From positions 1 through 64,000 of the forward strand of contig PDOP01000043.1 of NCBI GenBank assembly GCA_002749205.1: a DNA stretch of 64,000 nt, written 5' to 3'. Position 1 is the first letter of the stretch. The number at the start of each line of letters is the position of its first letter. The notes under the pieces are model-generated. The model searched no databases. It saw only the letters and a list, made by a program, of their open reading frames with translations, and had not been told where the DNA came from. The DNA is from Treponema sp. (lineage in GTDB: Bacteria > Spirochaetota > Spirochaetia > Treponematales > Treponemataceae). A program made the translations under genes and the position numbers. Positions 1-9,565 of this stretch are shown here, in pieces.

Positions 1-19
1 GATGTTTCGTGAAAATAAT

Positions 20-175
20 TTAGCAAGTTTTGGCTTTTGCCAAAACTTGGCAGGGTAATAATCACACAGGACGGGTGATTATTACCCTCCGATAGGGATA
101 TCTTAAGAAATATCGTGGATAGACATCGGTCGCCACGCACGAGTTAAACGAATTGCATTCCAGGGTGGTTTTCTG
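20..175 (+). repeat. TSE-1 structured intergenic element, degenerate/short copy E1
   Basis: Hairpins AAGTTTTGGC-tttt-GCCAAAACTT (25-48) and GGGTAATAATCAC/GTGATTATTACCC (53-65/75-87), outer stem CCGAT/ATCGG (89-93/125-129), tail CCACGCACGAGTTAAACG...GGTTTTCTGC shared with other copies; apical hairpin missing. Confidence 0.5.
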
Positions 176-220
176 CTTAGTATCACGTTCAAGTTTTATG
201 TCGCACGATGAGTTTAGTTT

Positions 221-302
221 GGGGGGGAGCGTAGGATACTTAAAAGATTTTTTTATTAAAAAAATCTTTTAAGAGCCGAAGCGGGGGGGGGAGACACCCC
301 CT
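221..302 (+). repeat. TSE-2 element copy a (G-run / variable palindrome / G-run)
   Basis: GGGGGGG 221-227; stem CTTAAAAGATTTTTTT / AAAAAAATCTTTTAAG (239-254/258-273); GAAGCGGGGGGGGGAGACACCCCCT end matches the other copies. Confidence 0.7.
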
Positions 303-346
303 CAATATAAATTTTAAAGACATTTTTCTTTTAAGACATTTTTCTA

Positions 347-375
347 TTGAACTTTTTTGGTTATTTTAGTATAGT
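347..375 (+). promoter_or_regulatory. sigma-70 type promoter of cysS
   Basis: TTGAAC-17 nt-TATAGT upstream of the cysS ATG at 408. Confidence 0.6.
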
Positions 376-407
376 TATCTGTAATTTTACTGTGCTTAGG
401 GGGTTGC

Positions 408-1874
408 ATGGGCTTGAGATTGTATAATTCATTAGGTTGTAGTATTCAAGAATTTGTGCCTGTAAGTGAAAATAAGGTCGGTTTTTACGGATGTGGCCCT
501 ACTGTCTATAATTATGCACATATAGGAAATTTGCGTGCCTATGTTTTTCAGGATACGCTAAAGCGGGTTTTGAATTTTGCAGGATATGATACGACTCATG
601 TAATGAATATTACCGATGTAGGTCATCTTGCAGGAGACGAAGATGACGGTGAAGATAAAATGTTGCGCTCGGCTAAAGAGCGGGGCAAATCTGTTTTGGA
701 AATTGCCGATTTTTATTCGCGTGCTTTTTTTTACGATTGCGAGAGACTTAATATAAATCGCCCCGACATTGTATGCAAGGCTACCGACCACATAGCCGAT
801 ATGATTGAGCTTATAAAAAAAATCGAAACTAACGGGCATACTTATTTTTCCGGCGGTAATTTATACTATGATATTTCAACATTTCCGGCTTACGGCGAGC
901 TTGCCAATATCAACCTTGATGATTTAAAGGCAGGGGCGAGAATTGCAATTGACGAAAACAAAAAAAACCCTTACGATTTTGTGCTTTGGTTTACAAACAG
1001 TAAATTTGAAAACCATGCCCTACTTTGGGATTCCCCTTGGGGCAGAGGATATCCCGGCTGGCATATTGAATGCTCTGCAATGAGTATGAAGTATTTGGGC
1101 AACCGAATTGATATTCATACCGGCGGTATTGATCATATCAGGGTGCATCACACCAACGAAATTGCACAGTCCGAAGGAGCTACAGGCGAAAAATGGGTGA
1201 ACTACTGGCTCCACAATGAATTCTTGGTAATGGAAAAAGGCAAGATGTCAAAATCCGCCGGTGATTTTCTGATTTTGGACAATTTAATTCAAGAAGGCTT
1301 TGACCCGCTGGATTACCGATTTTTGCTTTTAGGCGGACATTACAGAAGCCAGCTGGCTTTTTCTTGGGCTGCAATGGAAACAGCCAAGAATTCACGAAAA
1401 AGCCTTCTGCAAAGAATTGCGCGCATTGTTGGAAATGCCGGTCCTTCCTTTTTAGAAAGCGTAACAGAACTTAAAAACATCAAGTTTACGGATGCCGTAT
1501 CCACAATGAAAACAAATGCCGGAAAAGAATACATACAAAAGTTTTTTGACGCTTTAAAAGATGATCTTTCGACACCTAAGGCTATTTCGGTATTGCAAGT
1601 TGCCATAAAAGACAAAAACATGCAGGAAAATGAAATACTAACCTTTATTGCTATATGCGATTCAGTGCTGGGATTAAATTTAATTGAAACAGCTGTTTCA
1701 ATTGCCAAAAATGAAGATACTGTTGACCCTGAAATTGATGCTTTGGTTGAATTGCGTAATGAGGCAAAACTGAATAAAAATTACCAACTTGCCGATGATA
1801 TTCGTGATAAGCTTAAAGCAAGGGGAATTGTTCTGGAGGACAGCCCAAACGGAACAAAATGGAAAAAAATATAA
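408..1874 (+). CDS. cysS: cysteinyl-tRNA synthetase
   Basis: 488 aa ORF; YGCGPTVYNYAHIGNLR, GWHIECSAMS, HTGGIDHIRVHHTNEIAQSE, KMSKS motifs. Confidence 0.97.
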   Translation: MGLRLYNSLGCSIQEFVPVSENKVGFYGCGPTVYNYAHIGNLRAYVFQDTLKRVLNFAGYDTTHVMNITDVGHLAGDEDDGEDKMLRSAKERGKSVLEIADFYSRAFFYDCERLNINRPDIVCKATDHIADMIELIKKIETNGHTYFSGGNLYYDISTFPAYGELANINLDDLKAGARIAIDENKKNPYDFVLWFTNSKFENHALLWDSPWGRGYPGWHIECSAMSMKYLGNRIDIHTGGIDHIRVHHTNEIAQSEGATGEKWVNYWLHNEFLVMEKGKMSKSAGDFLILDNLIQEGFDPLDYRFLLLGGHYRSQLAFSWAAMETAKNSRKSLLQRIARIVGNAGPSFLESVTELKNIKFTDAVSTMKTNAGKEYIQKFFDALKDDLSTPKAISVLQVAIKDKNMQENEILTFIAICDSVLGLNLIETAVSIAKNEDTVDPEIDALVELRNEAKLNKNYQLADDIRDKLKARGIVLEDSPNGTKWKKI

Positions 1875-1932
1875 AAATAATACTTAATTTTTTTTGGGTT
1901 GTAACATTTTGGAGGTTTTTTTGTTTGATGAT

Positions 1933-2463
1933 ATGAAGATGTTGGATGCAACATCGGAAAATGACTTTAAAACTATATACGAAGAAACAATGAAGACCCT
2001 GTACAGGGTATCTTATAACATTGTTCGTGATGAAAGTGCAGCTGAAGACTTGTGCCATGATGCTTTGATTAAAATGACACAAAAGGAAATGAAGTTCCCT
2101 TCGATAAACGATGCAAAGTATTGGCTTATAAGGGTTGTAAAAAATACTTCGCTAAACCATGCGAAAAGAACCGGAAGGGAGCGTAAGGCCTATGCCAGAG
2201 CTTTCAAAGAGGACACTCGCAAGGTTGAAACCGGCGAGGAAACATTATTGAAAGACGAAACAATCAAAACCGTCAGAGCGGCTGTAGACCTTCTACCCGA
2301 AAAGCTTCGTGTAGTTTTACAGCTAATAGAATATACCGATTTAAATTATAAAGAAATTGGTCGCATATTGGGTATTACCGAGGGTAATGTTAAGGTACGG
2401 GTTTTTAGAGCTCGTGAGCAGTTATCAAAGCTGATAGGAGAAACAGATGTCTATTTGTCCTGA
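1933..2463 (+). CDS. ECF-type RNA polymerase sigma factor
   Basis: ORF 1894-2463, likely ATG 1933; region 2 (YNIVRDESAAEDLCHDALIK) and region 4 (LNYKEIGRILGITEGNVKVRVFRAREQL). Confidence 0.9.
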   Translation: MKMLDATSENDFKTIYEETMKTLYRVSYNIVRDESAAEDLCHDALIKMTQKEMKFPSINDAKYWLIRVVKNTSLNHAKRTGRERKAYARAFKEDTRKVETGEETLLKDETIKTVRAAVDLLPEKLRVVLQLIEYTDLNYKEIGRILGITEGNVKVRVFRAREQLSKLIGETDVYLS

Positions 2464-3097
2464 TAAAATTATTTATTCCGAGTATTTAGATGATGAGCTT
2501 CCATCTCCATGGAAAGAAAAAATGGAAAAGCACATTAAAGAATGTGCGGATTGCGACTCAACTTTGAAAAAATTTACAATGATAAGTGAGGCAATGCACT
2601 CAGATGATGTATCAGAAAATTTTGATTCTGATGCTTCTTACGAAAGATTAAAAGTTAAATTTAAACAAGGATATACAACATATATACCGGAAACAAGGTC
2701 TCAATCTTTTTGGAAATCTTCAATTAAACTACCCCTGCCGGCTATTGCAGCCGCTGTATTGGCAGTTGTATTATTACCGACTGTATTCTTTGTGTCAAAA
2801 AACCAAAATATAGGGAAACAACAGTTTTTTGCTCAAAACTACCCGCCATTTTTTCCTTCTTCACAAGCAGGTTATAATGTTTCTGAAACATCAAATCCTG
2901 CCATGAATACAGGAGGGTTTTCTTCAAGTATTCGTGAATTTACGAATATGTATATGCCGTCTTCAAACGAATCAGAGGATATTATAATCATAAAAATACC
3001 GTCATCAAAACTTAATACCTTAAATGGCAATATAGATTTGAAGTCTTTACTATCCGATGAGCAAACTTCGATCACAACTAAAGAACCCTCAGAATAA
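2447..3097 (+). CDS. anti-sigma factor with zinc-finger-like N-terminus and one TM helix
   Basis: Overlaps the sigma gene by 17 nt; YLDDELPSPWKEKMEKHIKECADCDSTL; hydrophobic LPAIAAAVLAVVLLPTVFF. Confidence 0.8.
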   Translation: MSICPDKIIYSEYLDDELPSPWKEKMEKHIKECADCDSTLKKFTMISEAMHSDDVSENFDSDASYERLKVKFKQGYTTYIPETRSQSFWKSSIKLPLPAIAAAVLAVVLLPTVFFVSKNQNIGKQQFFAQNYPPFFPSSQAGYNVSETSNPAMNTGGFSSSIREFTNMYMPSSNESEDIIIIKIPSSKLNTLNGNIDLKSLLSDEQTSITTKEPSE

Positions 3098-4767
3098 TGA
3101 ATTGGTTTTCGTATTATTTTAAAAAATCATCTCTGTTTAGATTCCTGTGTTTTTGGATTTTTTTGGGAATTGTTTCTTTTATAATATACTTTTTACTTCA
3201 AATTACAACAGGAAAAACTCCGGAGATTATATCCGTTACACCTCATATTGTTTCAGATGATGATACTGTAAAAATAAAAGGCATTAACTTTGGAGACAAA
3301 GAAGATGAATCTATTCTACATATTGGAAATCTATTCATTTCATCTTTTAACTGCACTTCTTGGTCAGATACCGAAATAGTATTTAAAACACCAAAAAATT
3401 TTGATACGGCACTTTTAGATGTATCCGTAAAAGGAAAGGTTTCATTACCGGTTATGCTGACAGCAAAAAATCGCTTACCTGTTATTTCCGAAAATAAACA
3501 GTTTTCTGCAGCACCCGAAATAACATCATTAAGTGCAGGCAGAGGAACGGTTGGCACATTGCTGAGTATTTACGGAAGCGGTTTCGGAAACTCCAGAGAA
3601 AATTCACAAGTTATTTTTACAAAACAATCTGAAAACATTCTAAAATCTACGGGGATTTCGGGACTTACAGGAGCATCATGCTCCGAATCCGAGTTTGACT
3701 TTATAAAATGGTCTGATTCAGAAATAAAAATAAGAGTGCCCGATGCAGCTGTAACAGGTAATATAGTTGTGGTAACAGGTTTTTCAATGAGTAATCCTGT
3801 TCCATTTATGGTTTCAAATAAAATAGGAAAAAAAGAGCTTACAAATAAACGAACCTATGTTCTTGTTTCAGAAGCAACCTTCTCTAATTTCAAATGTAAA
3901 GAAAACAACAATTTATTTGTTTCAGTACCTATTCCTCCTGTAAGTTATAGACAAAATAAGGTCAAACTTTTAACAACCAAGCCCCAAGCCTTTGCCCTTA
4001 ATTATCAAGGTGGAATTATACATAAATTTGAAAACCTAAACTCTCAATCAAAAATATCCATTTATCAAGAATACAGTATTGATACCTACGATGTTACAAC
4101 GAAGGTCAATCCGGTTAATGTGCATGCAAGAATAAAGTTAAAGCCTGAAATTTTGATTTATACAAAGCCTGATATGTACATTCCATCAAATGATGAAGAA
4201 ATAAAAAAACTCTCTGCAGAAATTATAAAGGGGCGTAAAAACCCATACAATAACGCAAAACTTATTCACGAATACATTATAAAAAATATACAGCCAAAAC
4301 CACTATCAACAACAACTAATTTTGAAACTTCTTTATTGTCGGCTATTGAACAAAAGGTTGCAGATTCGTATGATATAGCAATAATGTTCTGTGCCCTTGC
4401 AAGAGCCGCAAATATTCCTGCCGTACCAATTGCAGGAATTATGGTAGACTTAAATCAAAAGTCACACACGCATTTTTGGGCGGAATTTTATATTGACGGC
4501 TTGGGCTGGATTCCTGTTGACCCTGCGTTGTCATTAGGACTTCCTTTTGCCACAGCAAAAGAGAAATTACCAAGAACTTTTGGTTATCTTGACGGGTATC
4601 ATATAGCATTTTCCCGCGGAATAATGCCACAAACCCAGATGACACCGGGAGGAAAAATGGTACGCAAGCAAAGAAGTTATGCCTTGCGTCAGTATTTTGA
4701 AGAAACATCAAAAATTACAGCGTATACCTCATTTTGGGGAATACCAAAAGTAATAACAATTTATTAA
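3097..4767 (+). CDS. membrane-anchored IPT/TIG-domain and transglutaminase-like protein
   Basis: Starts on the stop codon of the anti-sigma gene (TAATG); two IPT/TIG-like segments; transglutaminase-like SYDIAIMFCALARAANIPAVPIAGI...HFWAEFYIDGLGWIPVDPALS. Confidence 0.8.
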   Translation: MNWFSYYFKKSSLFRFLCFWIFLGIVSFIIYFLLQITTGKTPEIISVTPHIVSDDDTVKIKGINFGDKEDESILHIGNLFISSFNCTSWSDTEIVFKTPKNFDTALLDVSVKGKVSLPVMLTAKNRLPVISENKQFSAAPEITSLSAGRGTVGTLLSIYGSGFGNSRENSQVIFTKQSENILKSTGISGLTGASCSESEFDFIKWSDSEIKIRVPDAAVTGNIVVVTGFSMSNPVPFMVSNKIGKKELTNKRTYVLVSEATFSNFKCKENNNLFVSVPIPPVSYRQNKVKLLTTKPQAFALNYQGGIIHKFENLNSQSKISIYQEYSIDTYDVTTKVNPVNVHARIKLKPEILIYTKPDMYIPSNDEEIKKLSAEIIKGRKNPYNNAKLIHEYIIKNIQPKPLSTTTNFETSLLSAIEQKVADSYDIAIMFCALARAANIPAVPIAGIMVDLNQKSHTHFWAEFYIDGLGWIPVDPALSLGLPFATAKEKLPRTFGYLDGYHIAFSRGIMPQTQMTPGGKMVRKQRSYALRQYFEETSKITAYTSFWGIPKVITIY

Positions 4768-4816
4768 TTTTAGCACTTAAATAAATGTGCTAAAGCTGTT
4801 TTATAAAGGGGAAAAT

Positions 4817-5512
4817 ATGGTAACTGTTTTATCTGTTGGAGGCTCTATCGTAGCACCCGAAAAACCTGATATTGAATTTTTAACATCTTTTTCAAAAGTA
4901 ATTCGTGAATGGTTGCAAGAAGACTCAACACGAAAAATCATACTGGTAATAGGCGGAGGCGGCCCTGCAAGAGCATACCAAAAAGCCTACAGAGAAGTAT
5001 GCAAAGCATTTTCAACCGAAAGCATCAATGATGAGGCCGACTGGATAGGCATCACAGCAACATACTTAAATGCACAACTTATAAAAGCAATTTTTTCAGA
5101 CCTATGCCCCAATCCCGTAGTATATAATCCCACGGAAGTAAGTATTTTTTCAGGTCAAGTCTTAGTTGCCTCAGGCTGGAAGCCGGGTTTTTCTACCGAC
5201 AATGATGCAGTACTTCTGGCTGAAAGATTTTCTGCAGACAGAGTAGTAAATTTATCAAACATTGCAAAAGTCTACACTGATGATCCTAACACTAACCCGA
5301 ATGCAAAACCAATTGATTCTATATCTTGGGACGATTTTATCAAAATTGTCGGCACGGATTGGATACCCGGTAAAAATCTTCCATTTGACCCCATTGCAAG
5401 TGCCAGAGCAAAAAAAATGGGCTTAGAAGTAATATGTGCCGCAGGTAAAAACATCGAAAACTTAAAAGCTATTTTGAATAATAAAAAATTTGAAGGTACA
5501 AAAATAAGCTAA
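4817..5512 (+). CDS. pyrH: UMP kinase (amino acid kinase family)
   Basis: [63 protein letters not shown] aagggga; ATG 4817 preferred over 4787. Confidence 0.85.
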   Translation: MVTVLSVGGSIVAPEKPDIEFLTSFSKVIREWLQEDSTRKIILVIGGGGPARAYQKAYREVCKAFSTESINDEADWIGITATYLNAQLIKAIFSDLCPNPVVYNPTEVSIFSGQVLVASGWKPGFSTDNDAVLLAERFSADRVVNLSNIAKVYTDDPNTNPNAKPIDSISWDDFIKIVGTDWIPGKNLPFDPIASARAKKMGLEVICAAGKNIENLKAILNNKKFEGTKIS

Positions 5513-5513
5513 A

Positions 5514-6026
5514 ATGAACTATTACGATATCTTAGGCGTTCCCAAAAATGCAAGTGATGATGAAATAAAAAAAGCGTACAGAAACCTTGCCAAAAAATAT
5601 CACCCTGACCAAAATCAGGGCAATAAAGATGCAGAAGATAAATTCAAAAAAATAAATGATGCTTATTCCGTATTATCCGATCCTCAAAAGCGCTCCGACT
5701 ACGATTTTAGCGGGTACAGAGATGACTACACATCACAGAGAACATACCGTAACACAAACTCCGAATTTGAAGAAGAATTCCGCTCATTTTGGAACGAATA
5801 CCAAAGAACAGCATATAATACAAATAAACAAAATCGCAGATATACAAAAAGCGATGCTCTGTCAATGTTGTTAGCAGGTGCCGTTATGGTATTTTTAGGG
5901 TTAATATCATTTAGATTGTTGATATTTTTCGGTTTTTTTGGACTAGCTACTTCATTCCTGTTGATTTCAGGTGGTATTACCCGCATTTCAAAAGCATGGA
6001 CAATTCTAAAAGGTGAAAAGGGATAA
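5514..6026 (+). CDS. DnaJ-domain protein with C-terminal TM segments
   Basis: [32 protein letters not shown], hydrophobic C-terminus. Confidence 0.9.
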   Translation: MNYYDILGVPKNASDDEIKKAYRNLAKKYHPDQNQGNKDAEDKFKKINDAYSVLSDPQKRSDYDFSGYRDDYTSQRTYRNTNSEFEEEFRSFWNEYQRTAYNTNKQNRRYTKSDALSMLLAGAVMVFLGLISFRLLIFFGFFGLATSFLLISGGITRISKAWTILKGEKG

Positions 6027-6033
6027 ACCGAAA

Positions 6034-6252
6034 CTATCGCTCTCTAAAAATTATTCTTCCCCTGTTTAAGTCATAGGGAGATAATGCTATTTTTACATTA
6101 TCACCGGGGACAATTTTAATATAGTGCTTGCGCATCTTTCCTGATAAATGAGCAAGAATTACATGCCCGTTTTTTAGCTCTACACGAAACATCGTATTAG
6201 GTAGGGCTTCCACTACTTTACCTTCAACCTCAATTGCTTCTTCTTTTTCCAC
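6034..6252 (-). CDS. infA: translation initiation factor IF-1
   Basis: 72 aa; [64 protein letters not shown]. Confidence 0.95.
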   Translation of the reverse strand: MEKEEAIEVEGKVVEALPNTMFRVELKNGHVILAHLSGKMRKHYIKIVPGDNVKIALSPYDLNRGRIIFRER

Positions 6253-6437
6253 AAAGCCTCCATAAAATAAACTAAAAAATACTAATCAATTTTTAAAAAC
6301 CGATTGTATTTTTTATAATTTCATTGTATAATTATAGCTACTTTTCTATTTTTGTCAATATGATATAGAAAACTTAATTAAACGGGTTACATTACCTGTT
6401 TTATAAAAACTATGTCATATTCAATGAAGGAGCTGAT

Positions 6438-6794
6438 ATGGATCAAAAATTTATTGATGAAATGCGTAATAAGTTATTACATACGAAAAAAGAAATTCTT
6501 GCCGCCCTTGACCAAAAAAACGATGATTTCAAAGAAATTATAAAAAATGATACCCCAAAAGACTTTGCTGATATTGCATCATCGTATACAGATCAACAAA
6601 TCCTTGAAGTAATGGGCTCACAAGATTTGAAAAGAATACAACAAATTAATTCAGCTTTAATGCGTATACAAGACGGCAAATACGGCCGATGTATAAAATG
6701 CAAAAAATATATTCCTGAAGATAGATTAAAGGCACTGCCATACGCATTAAAGTGCATTGCTTGCAAAGAAGCAGACGAAAAAAAGAAAGTATAA
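6438..6794 (+). CDS. DksA/TraR family zinc-finger protein
   Basis: CIKCKKYIPEDRLKALPYALKCIACK; RBS gaaggag. Confidence 0.9.
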   Translation: MDQKFIDEMRNKLLHTKKEILAALDQKNDDFKEIIKNDTPKDFADIASSYTDQQILEVMGSQDLKRIQQINSALMRIQDGKYGRCIKCKKYIPEDRLKALPYALKCIACKEADEKKKV

Positions 6795-6815
6795 CTCTGT
6801 ATCTTAAAAATAACT

Positions 6816-6990
6816 TTTTATCGCTCCCGCTCTACAACCCGACGGGCTAGCATAATCTTCTGTCCTTTACTGAAAAATAAAAATATCGTCTCTAACAGAG
6901 CCGACTTTTCTTAAATAAAAATCGGACAGAAGGATAGACAAGCCCGTCCAAATCAGGTTAAATATTTTGCGAATAAGGCCGGTATCCTGC
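6816..6990 (+). repeat. TSE-1 structured element copy E2
   Basis: Outer GACGGGCT/AGCCCGTC (6841-6848/6941-6948); inner TTCTGTCC/GGACAGAA (6858-6865/6924-6931); apical CG-T-CTCT-aac-AGAG-C-CG (6887-6903); tail AAATCAGGTTAA...CCGGTATCCTGC. Confidence 0.85.
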
Positions 6991-7090
6991 TTAAAAAAGA
7001 TAATTTTAAAAAAAAGTAACTATTTATGTATTGCTTTGTTGTATACATGTTAATATTTATATATCAATATATTAGTTTTGGAGGAATTTT

Positions 7091-7678
7091 ATGAAAAAAA
7101 TATTTTTGCTATCATTATTGGCTGTAACTTTAAGTTTTCAACTTGTTGCAGGCTCTTTGGATTTTTTAAAGCCGGGTGAATATGCCTATTTTTTTGACCG
7201 CCGTGATGAAGGAGAAGTCTATTATACAGGCATTACCTACTTGCCGAAACAATCGGGGAAAAGTAAGGCCTTTTTGGTTAGATGGATAAATCTAAAAACA
7301 AAAGATGAATTAATTTTCACAATGCTTGTTGATGACAGCACCAAAGAACTGCGTGGAGATAAAATATTAGGTGAATACGGACAGGACATTCCGTTCAACA
7401 ATATGATGAAAAACATTGCCATCGACTTTATATATATGCTTCAGTTTTATATCAACAATGCCTATAGAATTGAAAATGACATAAATTTAATATATAAAGC
7501 ACCAAATGTATACGGAAGACAGTTGGCTACCGAATCTTCACCACGATTCAAGGTTTTAAGATTAGGCAAACTTGTAGAAAACTCAAGCCCGCCTGCTTGT
7601 GTATTTGAAATTGACAGAATGGGCGATTTAAAAACAGCAAGCGATATAAAAAAGTTTAAAAAATACATGCCAAAATAA
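7091..7678 (+). CDS. secreted hypothetical protein
   Basis: 195 aa, N-terminal signal peptide, RBS ttggagg. Confidence 0.75.
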   Translation: MKKIFLLSLLAVTLSFQLVAGSLDFLKPGEYAYFFDRRDEGEVYYTGITYLPKQSGKSKAFLVRWINLKTKDELIFTMLVDDSTKELRGDKILGEYGQDIPFNNMMKNIAIDFIYMLQFYINNAYRIENDINLIYKAPNVYGRQLATESSPRFKVLRLGKLVENSSPPACVFEIDRMGDLKTASDIKKFKKYMPK

Positions 7679-7698
7679 CGTAAAGTCTGTCGGTAAAT

Positions 7699-9051
7699 TT
7701 AATTGCATCTATATTTTTCCTTTAATTTACCGGCAATTTCTAAAAGCTGTTTTCTATTATTTTGTGCAGGGTCATCTAAGACTGTTTGCAAAAGATCGTA
7801 GAGAATTCTTCCAACCATCTTTCCCTTTGGCACGCCTATTTTAATTAAATCATTACCGTTCACGGTTAAGTCCTTTAAGCCCAAGACATTACTTTCACTC
7901 AAAACCGTATCTATCCGCTCAGCAAATTCTGAAAGCAAAATTGGGGGAACCGGTTCTCCTTGAAGCCCAAAAGTATCAGCCTGCCTTAAAGCAAATAGGT
8001 CATCAATATTTTCCCTGCCAACCCTCGCAATAAATCGCCTGACTGTAGAGCTCTTCCAATTTTCTTCATAGTGAAACATATGCTCTCTTATCAACAGCAC
8101 AACCTTATCTATCAGCCGATTTGGAAATTTAAGACGCTTTAGAATTTTACCTGTCAGCTTAGCCCCCTTGACCTCATGCCTGTAAAATGTAAAATTCCCG
8201 TAACTGTCCTGCGCCCGAGTTTGAGGTTTTGCAATATCGTGGAATAATCCTGAAAGACGCAAATGAAGCTCAGGGGGCGTTTGATTACAGACCAAAAAAC
8301 TATGATCTAAAACATCAAAGCGATGCATACCCTTTTGTTCAACACCCCTGCATTCGGACAATTCAGGTATAATAATTTTTAGAAGCCCCGTAGACTCCAA
8401 CAACCTTAACCCTATTATAGGTTTTTCCGAAAGCAATATTTTGGAAAATTCATCTCTAACCCTTTCAATTGATACAGATTTAATATTTTCATGCAGTTTA
8501 GAAATGGCATCAAAGGTTTTTTCTTCAATTTGGAAATTCAATTTTGTTGCAAATCTTACTGCCCGCATCAACCTGAGAGCATCTTCAGAAAAGCGTTTAT
8601 CAGGGTTTCCGACTGTTTGAATTATACATTTTTTTAAATCAGATGCTCCGTTAAACGGGTCGACAATATTACCTTTTGGCAAAGATACAGCCATTGCATT
8701 CACAGTAAAATCACGCCTGGATAAATCTTCTTCGATTGATGCAACATAGTTTACATTATCAGGGTGTCTTGCATCACTGTAATCTCCATCGGCTCGAAAA
8801 GTTGTACATTCTATGTTTAATCCCTTATAAAGAATTGTAACTGTTCCGTGAGCAATCCCTGTCGGTAACACTTTTTTAAAAATACGCATAACATCTTCAG
8901 GTTTTGCATCAGATGCTAAATCATAATCCGGCGGTTTTTTACCAAGAAAAAAATCGCGAACAGCACCTCCAACCAAAAATACTTGAAATCCTGCCCCATG
9001 AAAAATTGAAGCAACTTCTTTTAATTTATAGGGGACATTAAACTTTTTCAT
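7699..9051 (-). CDS. cca: CCA tRNA nucleotidyltransferase / poly(A) polymerase family
   Basis: FLVGGAVRDFFLGKKPPDYDLASDAKPE, RRDFTVNAMAVS, HD-domain FHDIAKP. Confidence 0.92.
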   Translation of the reverse strand: MKKFNVPYKLKEVASIFHGAGFQVFLVGGAVRDFFLGKKPPDYDLASDAKPEDVMRIFKKVLPTGIAHGTVTILYKGLNIECTTFRADGDYSDARHPDNVNYVASIEEDLSRRDFTVNAMAVSLPKGNIVDPFNGASDLKKCIIQTVGNPDKRFSEDALRLMRAVRFATKLNFQIEEKTFDAISKLHENIKSVSIERVRDEFSKILLSEKPIIGLRLLESTGLLKIIIPELSECRGVEQKGMHRFDVLDHSFLVCNQTPPELHLRLSGLFHDIAKPQTRAQDSYGNFTFYRHEVKGAKLTGKILKRLKFPNRLIDKVVLLIREHMFHYEENWKSSTVRRFIARVGRENIDDLFALRQADTFGLQGEPVPPILLSEFAERIDTVLSESNVLGLKDLTVNGNDLIKIGVPKGKMVGRILYDLLQTVLDDPAQNNRKQLLEIAGKLKEKYRCN

Positions 9052-9090
9052 AAAAACAGTATACAAAATTTATTCCAAAAAAAAAAGAGA

Positions 9091-9150
9091 AATTTGAGGA
9101 AATTGCTAAAGTAACTCACCTTTTGCAAGCGGCTCATTTTAATAAAAAAT
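9091..9150. repeat. TSE-3 intergenic repeat (TGAGTTAC loop / CAATTTCCTCA motif)
   Basis: TTGAGGAAATTGCTAAAGTAACTCACCTTTTGCAAGCGGCTCA; reverse complement shares TGAGTTAC and CAATTTCCTCA with 42366-42484 and 63846-63956. Confidence 0.55.
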
Positions 9151-9179
9151 TTTAAAATAAATCCAAAACAGTTCTTAAC

Positions 9180-9317
9180 ATGTATGATTTTGTAGACGCA
9201 TTAGAGCTTGAAAAACAGGAAAAAGATATTTTTATGTATGGTTTTTTATACTACTTAAGAGTTAGTCTGAGCTCGAAAAAAGAAACAGAAAACCGGACTG
9301 CTAAGGGAAAGGAATGA
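9180..9317 (+). CDS. small hypothetical ORF, possible gene remnant (not in ORF track)
   Basis: ATG 9180 to TGA 9317: MYDFVDALELEKQEKDIFMYGFLYYLRVSLSSKKETENRTAKGKE; no clear RBS; its 3' end runs into copy E3. Confidence 0.35.
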   Translation: MYDFVDALELEKQEKDIFMYGFLYYLRVSLSSKKETENRTAKGKE

Positions 9318-9558
9318 AGTATTTTTTGAAAATACTTCATTCCTTCGCTGCTAATATCGTTGCGCGTGCGTGGCGAAAACCGTCTATCCTTTCGTCCGCT
9401 CAAAATTTAAAAAGAAAAGGTGGTTGTAGCGAAAGCGGAAAACACCGATTAAGAAAAACATATAAGGACGAAAGATTATGCGGTTGGAGCGGGTTGCAAA
9501 GTAAAGTGTTGTGGAAACAACAATTTAATACTGTTTCTCATTTCAACACTTTACTTTA
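9286..9558 (-). repeat. TSE-1 structured element copy E3
   Basis: Inner CTTTCGTCC/GGACGAAAG (9389-9397/9466-9474); outer AACCG/CGGTT (9378-9382/9481-9485); apical GGTG-[G.A]-TT..AA/CACC (9419-9446); extra hairpins GGAATGAAGTATTTT/AAAATACTTCATTCC (9311-9325/9329-9343) and AAAGTAAAGTGTTG/CAACACTTTACTTT (9498-9511/9544-9557). Confidence 0.8.
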
Positions 9559-9565
9559 TATTTTT

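Noticed and set aside
283-291. Poly-G tract (G9) as a phase-variation tract for cysS
   Set aside because: It is part of a TSE-2 copy, lies upstream of a separate complete promoter (347-375), and cysS is essential; no promoter-spacing role is apparent.
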